Below, in pieces: positions 1 to 5,008 of a stretch of DNA of 5,008 nt. Where the stretch lies: assembly GCA_946481355.1 (NCBI GenBank), contig CAMLNH010000213.1, positions 1 through 5,008 of the forward strand, written 5' to 3'. A program made the position numbers and the translations under genes. Numbering within the stretch: position 1 is the first letter of the stretch; each line of letters opens with the position of its first letter. Under the pieces are notes generated by a model. The model was not told where the DNA came from and did not search any database. It saw only the letters and a list, made by a program, of their open reading frames with translations. Origin of the DNA: an uncultured Curvibacter sp. (GTDB taxonomy: Bacteria > Pseudomonadota > Gammaproteobacteria > Burkholderiales > Burkholderiaceae).

Positions 1-231
1 GTTGCGCACCGCGTCGCCGCCGCCCGTGCCCGGCATGTAGACCAGCTCGATGCCTCGTGCGCGGAAGAAGCCCTTGTCGGGCTCGACCAGCAGGTTGGTC
101 ACTTCCGAGATCGGCCCGCCCCAGCTGGCGATGGTGATCTTCTCCAGCTTGGCGTCCTGGGCGCCGGCCGTGGCCCCGAGCAGGCTCAGCGCGGCCAGGG
201 CCAGCAGGGCACGCAGGGTGTGTCGTTTCAT
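1..231 (-). CDS. NMT1/THI5-like ABC transporter substrate-binding protein (ThiY-like), N-terminal part only
   Basis: This is the first 77 codons of a periplasmic binding protein; the rest lies beyond the window edge. Residues 1-24 form a Sec signal peptide: basic MKRH, a Leu/Ala-rich core, and an AGA-Q cleavage site near residue 24. There is no lipobox cysteine. The mature part begins with KITIASWGG and continues with a GFFRARGIELVYMPG stretch (residues 54-68). This is the usual opening of the NMT1/SsuA/TauA-like fold, where 'the gene product ... longer-established helix then beta strand' precedes a glycine-rich ligand loop (GTGGGDAVRN). A Shine-Dalgarno GAGGA (243-239) lies 7 nt before the ATG and overlaps the permease stop, so translation is probably coupled. 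Its place as last visible gene of a TPP-riboswitch operon suggests a thiamin precursor (pyrimidine or related) as ligand. The family also binds sulfonates, nitrate and riboflavin-type ligands, so the substrate is inferred from context. Confidence 0.85.
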   Translation of the reverse strand, partial: MKRHTLRALLALAALSLLGATAGAQDAKLEKITIASWGGPISEVTNLLVEPDKGFFRARGIELVYMPGTGGGDAVRN

Positions 232-238
232 GGTGTCG

Positions 239-243
239 TCCTC
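239..243 (-). promoter_or_regulatory. Ribosome binding site of the substrate-binding protein gene
   Basis: GAGGA sits 7 nt upstream of the ATG at 231 on the minus strand and shares bases with the permease TGA stop (244-242). The overlap suggests that ribosomes finishing the permease re-initiate on the binding-protein gene. Confidence 0.7.
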
Positions 244-1003
244 AGTTCGTAGAAAAGGAATAGGTATTCAGCAGCTGGCGCTCCAGCCACAGCGTGGCCT
301 CGTAAAGCAGCAGGCCGATGAGCGTGATGAGCAGCAGCACGGCAAACATCAGCGGCGTGTCCATGGAACCCTGGGCGGCGATGATGAGTGCGCCCAGACC
401 CTGGCTGGCGCCAATGAACTCGCCCACCACGGCGCCCACGAGCGCCAGCACCACGGCCACGCGCAGACCGGCCAGGATGGCGGGCAGGCTGGCCGGCAGC
501 TTGAGCCGCCACAGCGTCTGCACGCGTGTCGCGCCCAGCATGCGGAAGAGCTCGAGGCGAGCGGCATCCACCTGCGCGATGCCGGTCAAGGTGTTCTCCA
601 GCAAGGGGAAAAAACAGATCAGTGCCGTGATGACCACGGTGGGCGTGGTGCCGAAGCCGAACCAGACGATGAAGAGCGGCAGCAGCGCGAGCTTGGGCAC
701 CACCTGGCTGGTCACCACATAGGGCATGAGCACGCGGCGCAAAACGGCCGATTCACCGAGCAGCACACCGCCCACGAAACCCAACAGCACGCCCAGGGCC
801 AGGCCCAGGCCCAGCTCCAGCAGGGTCTGGGCAATGTGCGGCCAGAGGTAACCGGTGGCCAGGCCGCGAGCGAGTGCGGCGCCGATCATGCTGGGCGCGG
901 GCAGGACCAGGGGCGAGAACTTGAAGGCCTGGACGGCCCATTCCCAGGCCAGGAGGAGCAGCACCAGAAGTGCCAGGGCCAGCAGACGCGGGTACTTCGT
1001 CAT
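242..1003 (-). CDS. ABC transporter permease, SsuC/TauC/ThiX type (BPD_transp_1)
   Basis: A 253-residue inner-membrane permease, the usual length for single-domain permeases of the nitrate/sulfonate/taurine/thiamin-precursor class. It opens with a hydrophobic segment (about residues 7-27). Further hydrophobic segments lie at about 62-83, 92-112, 119-138, 179-200 and 215-238. The cytoplasmic EAA coupling loop is visible at about 150-172 (ELFRMLGATRVQTLWRLKLP), with the conserved Gly157 and the terminal LP. The start at 1003 was chosen over an ATG 14 codons upstream for two reasons: GGGGAGGG (1017-1010) ends 6 nt before it, and its ATG overlaps the TGA of the ATPase gene as ATGA. The protein would pair with the adjacent ATPase and binding protein as an importer. 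The ThiX assignment rests on the upstream TPP riboswitch; sequence alone does not separate it from sulfonate or nitrate permeases. Confidence 0.9.
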   Translation of the reverse strand: MTKYPRLLALALLVLLLLAWEWAVQAFKFSPLVLPAPSMIGAALARGLATGYLWPHIAQTLLELGLGLALGVLLGFVGGVLLGESAVLRRVLMPYVVTSQVVPKLALLPLFIVWFGFGTTPTVVITALICFFPLLENTLTGIAQVDAARLELFRMLGATRVQTLWRLKLPASLPAILAGLRVAVVLALVGAVVGEFIGASQGLGALIIAAQGSMDTPLMFAVLLLITLIGLLLYEATLWLERQLLNTYSFSTN

Positions 1004-1755
1004 ACGACGCCCTCCCCGTCCATCGCATGTCGCAGCTCGGCGCACAGGGCATTGAAGGCGGGGCTATAGCGCACATCCTGGACGCGCGGACGCGGCAGAT
1101 CCACGCGGACATCGTGGCGGATGCGGCCCGCGTCCATCACGGCCACGCGATCGGCCAGGTAGACCGCCTCGGCGATGTCGTGCGTGACGAAGAAAACGGG
1201 CGTGCCGCGCGCACGGCAGACCGTGAGCAGCGCATCCTGCAGCTCCTCGCGCGTGATCGCGTCCAGCGCGGCAAAAGGCTCGTCCATGAGCAGGATGGAG
1301 GGCTCGGGCAGCAGCGCACGCGCAATCGCCACGCGGCTCTGCTGCCCGCCCGAGAGCTGGCGCGGGCGATGCTGCAGGTGCGCACCCAGGCCCAGCTGGG
1401 CGAGCAGCGCCTCGGCGCGCGCCATGTCCTCGGCACCGACCTTGCGCTGCAGGCTCAGGGGCAGCAGCACGTTGTCGCGCACGCTGAGCCAGTCCAACAG
1501 CGTGGGCTGCTGGAACACGAAGCCGATCTGCGGCCCGGGCGGAGGCAGAGGCCGGCCCTGCAGCAGCACCGTGCCCGCGTCAGGGCGCAGCAGTCCAGCG
1601 GCCAGCTTGAGCAGCGTGGTCTTGCCGCAGCCGCTGCGGCCCACGAGACAGTGGAACTCCCCGGGTGCAATGTCCCAGTCCACGCCCTGCACCACGGGCG
1701 GCCAGCCCGGGAAGGTGTAGCTCACCTGGCGCATGTCGAGGAAGGGCGCGGCCAT
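1000..1755 (-). CDS. ABC transporter ATP-binding protein, SsuB/TauB/ThiZ type
   Basis: A complete 251-residue cytoplasmic ATPase that would power the import system. All nucleotide-binding motifs are present: Walker A GRSGCGKTT (39-47), Q-loop Gln82 in FVFQQ, signature LSGGQ (134-138), Walker B ILLMDEP (154-160) with catalytic Glu159, D-loop ALD (163-165) and H-loop His192 in THDIAEAVYLADRV. The stretch FAALDAITREELQ (161-173) is typical of the nitrate/sulfonate/taurine/thiamin-precursor subfamily. The ATG at 1755 lies 5 nt after the stop of the reductase gene, and the family's usual N-terminus (LDMRQVSYTFPG) begins at residue 6. The open frame extends upstream to 2070, but that part overlaps the reductase and is shadow. 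The local Shine-Dalgarno is weak, so translation probably depends on coupling. The 3' end overlaps the permease start as ATGA. Confidence 0.92.
   Translation of the reverse strand: MAAPFLDMRQVSYTFPGWPPVVQGVDWDIAPGEFHCLVGRSGCGKTTLLKLAAGLLRPDAGTVLLQGRPLPPPGPQIGFVFQQPTLLDWLSVRDNVLLPLSLQRKVGAEDMARAEALLAQLGLGAHLQHRPRQLSGGQQSRVAIARALLPEPSILLMDEPFAALDAITREELQDALLTVCRARGTPVFFVTHDIAEAVYLADRVAVMDAGRIRHDVRVDLPRPRVQDVRYSPAFNALCAELRHAMDGEGVV
1010..1017 (-). promoter_or_regulatory. Strong ribosome binding site of the permease gene
   Basis: GGGGAGGG on the minus strand, inside the end of the ATPase gene, ends 6 nt before the ATG at 1003. It decides the permease start against the longer reading frame that begins at 1045. 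Confidence 0.75.
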
Positions 1756-1760
1756 ATCGT

Positions 1761-3209
1761 TCAATCCCGATACCGTGCGTAAGGCTCGGCGGCCGCCTCG
1801 GCCGACGCTTCGATCTCGACCATGCGCACCAGATCGAGCAGCGAGAAACGCCCATCGTGGTGCCAGCCTGCTTCGGGCGCGGTCATCTGACCCAGGGCGC
1901 AGATGCGCGTGGCACCGGCGCGGCCCAGGCCTTCGGCCAGTGCATGCAGTTCCTCGGGCGAAGCAGCCACACCAACGGTCTGCAGAAAGTCGCGCTGTAC
2001 GGCCAGCAGGGGCAGCGTCTCGGCTAGCGCGGCCACGGCCTGCACCTGCACCGTGCGGTTGAGCGCGCAAGGCAACAAGGGGCCGGCGCGGTCCGCATAA
2101 GCCACGGCCCAGGGGGCGCTGGCATCACCGATCAGCTCCACCGAACCGTCCTGGCCTTTGAGCTCCTGCCCCTGGCGCCAGCCGGCCACGCTGGCCGCTT
2201 CCTCGAGACTCAGCGCGCGGCGCGCAAACTTGTGCTGCAGGGCCGAGAGCTCACCGGCCAGGGCCTGGGCGAACTCGCGCGGGCTCACGCGGCCGCCGCG
2301 AGCCACGTAATAGGTGTGCGGCGAATAGCAGCCCTGCTGCTCGTAGCGCACCACGTCCAGGGCGGCGGCGCGCGCCAGGGCGGGCAGATGCTGCGCGTCC
2401 AGCGCGGCGGCCGAGACCAGGCCCACGCTGAGCTTGTGGCCGTGCGGCAGAAAACGTGTGGTCACGGGCAGCTGTTGCCGCAGCGCGGCCAGCGTCTCAT
2501 TGCCGCCATAGGCCAGCACGGTGTCGGCCTCGGCATAGAGCGCGCCTTCGCTGGCTGTGTCACCGCCTTTGAACCAGACGATGGCCAGGGCATCGGCCAG
2601 GCGCGGCTCCACCTCGGTCAGCAGGCGCGCGAACAGCGAAGCAAACAAGGGTTCCGCGCTGGCCACCTTGCCCACGGCCGGTGCCTTGACCAGCAGGCCG
2701 CAGATCAGGCTCCAGAGCGGCAGGCCCGGCACATTGCCGGCCCAGACGTGCACCAGCAGTTCGGGGCCAAACGCACGCGCCATGCCGCCCTTGACGCGCG
2801 GCTGGAAGGCGTCGAGCAGCGTGGGGTTGGCGAAGTCCTCGACCACGAAGCGTTGCAGCTGCGGCGCACGGAAGGTCCTGAGGTAGGCGTTGAGCCCGAG
2901 TCGCACCATCTCGGCGTCGAAGCCGGTGATCAGGGGTAGCAGCTGGTCGAGCTGCTGGCGGTACGGGTCCTGCGCGTCGAGCAGGCGCGCGATGGCGCGG
3001 TCGATGGCGGCGATGATCTGCGCGACGGTCAGCGCCCGGATCTGCGCCCCGCCCTGCGTGCGCACATGCCGGGCCAGCGCCTGCAGCTGCTCGGGCGTGA
3101 GCCGCGGCACGTGCAGGTTCACGCGTGGCGCCCCCTCACCGAACGTGAGGGTCTGCCACTGGACCGCGTGCAGGTCCAGGCCTGGCAGATACGCGGCCTG
3201 GATGTTCAT
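1761..3209 (-). CDS. LuxC-family acyl-CoA / acyl-protein reductase
   Basis: A 482-residue member of the LuxC family (aldehyde dehydrogenase superfamily), which reduces an acyl group carried as a thioester to the aldehyde with NADPH. Recognisable blocks are VHVWAGNVPGLPLWSLICGLLVKAPAVGKVAS (about 153-184), given here as HVWAGNVPGLP (154-164) then LLVKAPAVGKVAS (172-184), for the nucleotide-binding region; VLAYGGNETL (231-240); and the catalytic-cysteine segment YEQQGCYSPH (289-298), where Cys294 is the expected thioester nucleophile. Length is close to that of bioluminescence LuxC (about 480). The ATG at 3209 overlaps the LuxE-like stop as ATGA, with AAGG about 10 nt upstream. No luxA, luxB or luxD lies next to it, and the operon starts with a TPP riboswitch, so a role in light production is unlikely. 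I infer reduction of a thiamin-related carboxylate or of an acyl group passed from the LuxE-like partner. The true substrate is unknown. Confidence 0.9.
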   Translation of the reverse strand: MNIQAAYLPGLDLHAVQWQTLTFGEGAPRVNLHVPRLTPEQLQALARHVRTQGGAQIRALTVAQIIAAIDRAIARLLDAQDPYRQQLDQLLPLITGFDAEMVRLGLNAYLRTFRAPQLQRFVVEDFANPTLLDAFQPRVKGGMARAFGPELLVHVWAGNVPGLPLWSLICGLLVKAPAVGKVASAEPLFASLFARLLTEVEPRLADALAIVWFKGGDTASEGALYAEADTVLAYGGNETLAALRQQLPVTTRFLPHGHKLSVGLVSAAALDAQHLPALARAAALDVVRYEQQGCYSPHTYYVARGGRVSPREFAQALAGELSALQHKFARRALSLEEAASVAGWRQGQELKGQDGSVELIGDASAPWAVAYADRAGPLLPCALNRTVQVQAVAALAETLPLLAVQRDFLQTVGVAASPEELHALAEGLGRAGATRICALGQMTAPEAGWHHDGRFSLLDLVRMVEIEASAEAAAEPYARYRD

Positions 3210-4324
3210 GCGTGCGCCGCCTTGAGGAACTCGTCCACGGCCAGCGAGCAGCCCTTGGCGGCCGCGCCCTGGGCCCGGCCCAGCAGCAGGAAGCCACCGT
3301 CGACCTGCACACCCACGTCCTCGGTCAGGATGGTGGTGACCGAGTTGTAGTTGCCCAGATCGGTGTGCGCGAGGATGCCGCGCTCGCCCTTGGCGACTTC
3401 CTGCCCCGTGAGCGGATCCAGCACGCGACTGCGGATCCAGTGCGGGCCGGACTTGACGGCCGGCAGCGTGGCGTTGCCCGCGTCGTAGAACTGGGTGCTG
3501 AGTTCCGTCATGCCATACATATTGATGCAGGCACTGCGCGGCACGCCGAAGGTGAACGTGAGCTGGTCGTAGAACTCGTCCATGGCCATCTCGCGTGACT
3601 GGCCTTTGAAGCCGCCGGTGTCGAGCAGGCGGCTGCCCGCGGGCAGCGCGAAGCGCAAGCCCCGCTCACGCAGCGCATCCATGAGGTGCACGAAGCTGTA
3701 ACTTGCCCCCAGCAAGGCGAAGGGTTCGCCGCTGCGCTGCACCTGATCCAGCGTGGCGCACAGCGCGTCGAGCTGCAAACCGGCACTGTCCAGGTAGTAG
3801 CGGCTATCCGACGTACCGAAGGTGTGCAAGGCCAGCGCCAGGTAATGCGCGAGCGAGGAATTGGGCATGAGCTGTTCGTCGGGGAACAGGATGCCCATGC
3901 GCATCTTCTCGCGCCCGGCCATGAAATGCGCCCAGAAGTTGCGCGTCATCGACAGATCGTAGACCGCCAGATCCGGGTGCCAGTGTCGGCCCTTGACGTC
4001 GCCGCGCGTGGTGCCGCTGGTCTGGAAGACCCGGGCGCACTCTCCGGTGGGCACACAGCTCAGCGTCAGGTCCTTGAAGCCGTTGATGGGCACGGCGGGG
4101 ATGTCCTGCCAGCGCTTCACCGTGCGCGGCGTACGGCCGCGCTGCTGGCAGAACTTCTGGAAGGCCGGGTTGTGCTGGAACTGGTACGCGAACAGGCGCA
4201 GGGCCAGGACGTCGAAGTCCGCCTCGCCCGCATCGTCGCGCGCGATGAACGCCAGCAGTTCCGGCACCAGTCCGACTGCGATGACTGACGCTACTGGCGA
4301 CGATGGGTGGAGTAGCTCTGCCAC
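3206..4324 (-). CDS. LuxE-family acyl-protein synthetase (carboxylate-activating adenylate-forming enzyme)
   Basis: The LuxE family adenylates a carboxylic acid with ATP, moves the acyl group to its own C-terminal cysteine and hands it to LuxC. Numbered from the GTG at 4324 (372 residues), visible motifs are the ATP-binding loop VFQTSGTTRGD (99-109), LLGASYSFVHLMD (204-216), the adenylate-forming signature NMYGMTELS (268-276), and THTDLGN-like HTDLGN (320-325). Near the C-terminus LLGRAQG leads to KGCSL with Cys359, 13 residues from the end; bioluminescence LuxE is acylated on a cysteine near position 364 of about 375. The start is uncertain. The GTG at 4324 has AAAGG 5 nt upstream and gives the family's usual length. 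The GTG at 4267 has a poor ribosome site, but codon use becomes typical of the operon only from there. The frame is open up to 4486, but that part is riboswitch. The stop overlaps the reductase ATG. Confidence 0.88.
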   Translation of the reverse strand: MAELLHPSSPVASVIAVGLVPELLAFIARDDAGEADFDVLALRLFAYQFQHNPAFQKFCQQRGRTPRTVKRWQDIPAVPINGFKDLTLSCVPTGECARVFQTSGTTRGDVKGRHWHPDLAVYDLSMTRNFWAHFMAGREKMRMGILFPDEQLMPNSSLAHYLALALHTFGTSDSRYYLDSAGLQLDALCATLDQVQRSGEPFALLGASYSFVHLMDALRERGLRFALPAGSRLLDTGGFKGQSREMAMDEFYDQLTFTFGVPRSACINMYGMTELSTQFYDAGNATLPAVKSGPHWIRSRVLDPLTGQEVAKGERGILAHTDLGNYNSVTTILTEDVGVQVDGGFLLLGRAQGAAAKGCSLAVDEFLKAAHA

Positions 4325-4328
4325 GACG

Positions 4329-4335
4329 ACCTTTC
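4329..4335 (-). promoter_or_regulatory. Candidate ribosome binding site of the LuxE-like gene, within a masking stem
   Basis: GAAAGGT on the minus strand contains AAAGG, 5 nt before the GTG at 4324. The same seven bases pair perfectly with ACCTTTC at 4367-4361, which would hide the site. This supports control of translation initiation, and supports 4324 as the start. Confidence 0.5.
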
Positions 4336-4389
4336 TTTCTGTGCTCAGCACATGTGCTCCGAAAGGTGTGGCAGGACGGTAAGGCCTGC
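4329..4389 (-). promoter_or_regulatory. Putative expression platform of the TPP riboswitch (hairpins between aptamer and first gene)
   Basis: Directly after the aptamer, GCAGG (4389-4385) can pair with CCTGC (4375-4371). Then ACCTTTC (4367-4361) can pair with GAAAGGT (4335-4329). The loop of the second stem carries a perfect 12-nt palindrome AGCACATGTGCT (4358-4347) and an alternative small hairpin GTGC-TGA-GCAC (4351-4341). No run of U follows any of these stems, so a Rho-independent terminator is not supported; masking of the ribosome site is the better model. Pairings were read by eye, without energy calculation. Confidence 0.5.
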
Positions 4390-4392
4390 AGA

Positions 4393-4496
4393 CAGCTCTT
4401 CTTACGTCGGTATGATCCGAGTCAAGTTCACGGGTTCGGTATCGGGACAGATCCCACCATCTCAGCTGTCCATCGCTGGACAACACCCCGGAGCAG
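4393..4496 (-). ncRNA. TPP riboswitch (THI element) aptamer
   Basis: The minus strand reads as a TPP aptamer in the leader of the operon. P1 is GCTC (4494-4491) with GAGC (4398-4395). P2 is GGGT (4488-4485), within the conserved GGGGTG, with ACCC (4435-4432). P3 is TGTCC (4482-4478) with GGACA (4471-4467), followed by the invariant pyrimidine-binding CTGAGATG (4465-4458). An optional extra stem follows, GGTGGGA (4458-4452) with TCCC (4447-4444) and ACC (4440-4438). P4 is CTT (4426-4424) with AAG (4403-4401). P5 is TCGG (4420-4417) with CCGA (4410-4407) around ATCATA, close to the consensus GGATAATACC loop. In this class, binding of thiamin pyrophosphate lowers expression of thiamin synthesis or transport genes. 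The aptamer lies 69 nt upstream of the GTG at 4324. Confidence 0.93.
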
Positions 4497-4501
4497 GAAA
4501 G

Positions 4502-4507
4502 ATTCTA
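4502..4507 (-). promoter_or_regulatory. Candidate -10 element of the operon promoter
   Basis: TAGAAT on the minus strand matches TATAAT at five of six positions. It would place transcription start near 4495, right at the 5' side of riboswitch P1, as expected for an aptamer leader. No good -35 box is seen 16-18 bp upstream (the region is GGGT-rich), so the call is tentative. Confidence 0.4.
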
Positions 4508-4651
4508 TGCCAAGCCCGTCACCCCACCCGGCTGATGACATGGCTCGCCCGGCCTGATGGGTCGTCCCTGTGCATCGCGCACCGGTCCGGTGCCTTGAGA
4601 AGAAACGCCACAGCCCTGAACTTTGCTGCATCATAAAAACACGAGATCACC
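4508..4651. other. Divergent intergenic spacer, no gene seen
   Basis: This spacer separates the minus-strand TPP operon from the plus-strand NIT-domain gene and must hold at least one promoter for each direction. I see no convincing plus-strand -35/-10 pair. An A-rich patch, TCATAAAAAC (4631-4640), lies just before the NIT gene. The clearest structure is the interrupted palindrome at 4579-4593. Short frames crossing the spacer lack ribosome sites and family features. Confidence 0.6.
4579..4593. repeat. 15-bp interrupted palindrome, candidate operator
   Basis: GCACCGG and CCGGTGC flank a single central T, making a perfect 7-bp inverted repeat. It lies 59 bp before the NIT-gene ATG and about 70 bp upstream of the operon's candidate -10 box. 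It could be an operator for either gene, or a small RNA hairpin (6-bp stem, 3-nt loop) if the NIT transcript starts upstream of it. No regulator is identified. Confidence 0.45.
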
Positions 4652-5008
4652 ATGAATGCCGGACTCAACTTCCTCGTCGCCGCCCGCCAGTGCGAGATCA
4701 GCGAGCTCGAACACCTGGCGCTGACCAGCGAGCTGGTCGGCGTGATCGGCCGCCTCGTGCATGCGCTGCAGCGCGAGCGCGGCATCTCCAACGTCTACCT
4801 GGCCTCGCGCGGCGCGCGCTTCGCCGACGCGCTGCAGCAGCAGGTGGCCGACTGCGAGGCCGTGCAGGCCCAGGTGCTGACCCGGCTCGACGCGCTCGAC
4901 ACCGATGCGCGCCGCGTGCGCAACGGTGCACGCCTGTTCAGCCGCATTGCCTTCGTGCTGCATGCGCTCGAAGGCCTGCCGGCGCTGAGACGACGCATCA
5001 CCTCCCAG
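4652..5008 (+). CDS. NIT-domain (nitrate/nitrite-sensing) protein, N-terminal part, probably NasR-like antiterminator
   Basis: The frame is open from the ATG at 4652 to the window edge (119 codons) with operon-like, strongly G/C-ending codons. The N-terminal helix is followed by LVHALQRERGISNVYLASRG (35-54), the hallmark LQxERG-S-x-YLAS block of NIT domains, and later by LEGLPALRRRI (106-116), matching the Lxx-LPxLRxxI helix. NIT domains sense nitrate and nitrite. No signal peptide or transmembrane segment precedes the domain, unlike NIT-bearing histidine kinases and chemoreceptors. This favours a soluble NasR-type protein with a C-terminal ANTAR RNA-binding domain, which would lie outside the window. 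The ribosome site is weak (CGAGA, about 5 nt before ATG). The gene is divergent from the TPP operon, and nothing in the window links the two functionally. Confidence 0.72.
   Translation, partial: MNAGLNFLVAARQCEISELEHLALTSELVGVIGRLVHALQRERGISNVYLASRGARFADALQQQVADCEAVQAQVLTRLDALDTDARRVRNGARLFSRIAFVLHALEGLPALRRRITSQ

Noticed and set aside
50..1069. Long plus-strand open frame (339 codons) rich in Gln, His and Arg
   Set aside because: It lies antisense to the binding protein and permease, is low-complexity, has no family features, and is the expected shadow of G/C-ending codons on the other strand.
1..1755. Nitrate or sulfonate importer
   Set aside because: The ABC proteins would fit by family and a nitrate-sensing gene is nearby, but the TPP aptamer in the same transcript favours a thiamin-related substrate. 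It is kept only as an alternative.
970..1782. Plus-strand open frame of 270 codons
   Set aside because: Antisense to the ABC ATPase, whose complete set of motifs on the minus strand explains the region; the frame itself is His/Gln/Arg-rich shadow.
1761..4324. Bioluminescence lux operon
   Set aside because: Only LuxE/LuxC homologs are present, with no luxA, luxB, luxD or luxG, and the leader is a TPP riboswitch.
4371..4389. Rho-independent terminator formed by GCAGG/CCTGC after the aptamer
   Set aside because: The stem is only 5 bp with a 9-nt loop and no U-run follows.
4490..4512. Sigma-54 promoter (TTGGCATAG on the minus strand as a -24 element)
   Set aside because: The -24-like part is fair, but the matching -12 position reads TTTCCT, lacking the required GC, so it is not supported.
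4631..4963. Minus-strand open frame of 110 codons opposite the NIT gene
   Set aside because: The plus strand encodes a recognisable NIT domain with typical codon use; the antisense frame has no known features.

Overview
The window is GC-rich, with strong G/C preference at third codon positions. Its gene content (a LuxE/LuxC pair, an NMT1/THI5-type ABC transporter, a NIT-domain regulator) suggests a betaproteobacterium, probably Burkholderiales/Comamonadaceae. That placement is inferred from composition and protein flavour, not from a marker gene.

Almost everything from 4507 down to 1 belongs to one minus-strand transcription unit. In order it has a weak candidate promoter (-10 at 4507-4502), a TPP riboswitch (4496-4393), and a leader of about 70 nt with hairpins that can mask a ribosome binding site. 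The genes follow: a LuxE-family acyl-protein synthetase (4324-3206), a LuxC-family acyl-CoA/acyl-protein reductase (3209-1761), an ABC ATPase (1755-1000), an ABC permease (1003-242), and the start of an NMT1/THI5-like periplasmic substrate-binding protein (231 to the window edge). The genes are packed with ATGA stop/start overlaps or gaps of 5-10 nt, so they form a clear operon.

The ABC genes resemble the ThiZ-ThiX-ThiY importers of thiamin precursors, and the TPP aptamer fits that. The unusual part is that the two promoter-proximal genes are the carboxylate-activating and carboxylate-reducing enzymes known from bioluminescence, here without luxAB or luxD. Both keep their presumed acyl-carrying or catalytic cysteines. 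The simplest hypothesis is a TPP-repressed salvage route. The transporter would import an oxidised thiamin-related compound, and LuxE/LuxC would adenylate its carboxylate and reduce it to an aldehyde, which would be reduced further or used in thiamin synthesis.

On the plus strand, a divergent gene starts at 4652 and runs off the window. Its N-terminus is a NIT (nitrate/nitrite-sensing) domain without a preceding membrane segment, as in soluble NasR-type antiterminators. The spacer between the two units (4508-4651) holds a 15-bp interrupted palindrome and no other gene.
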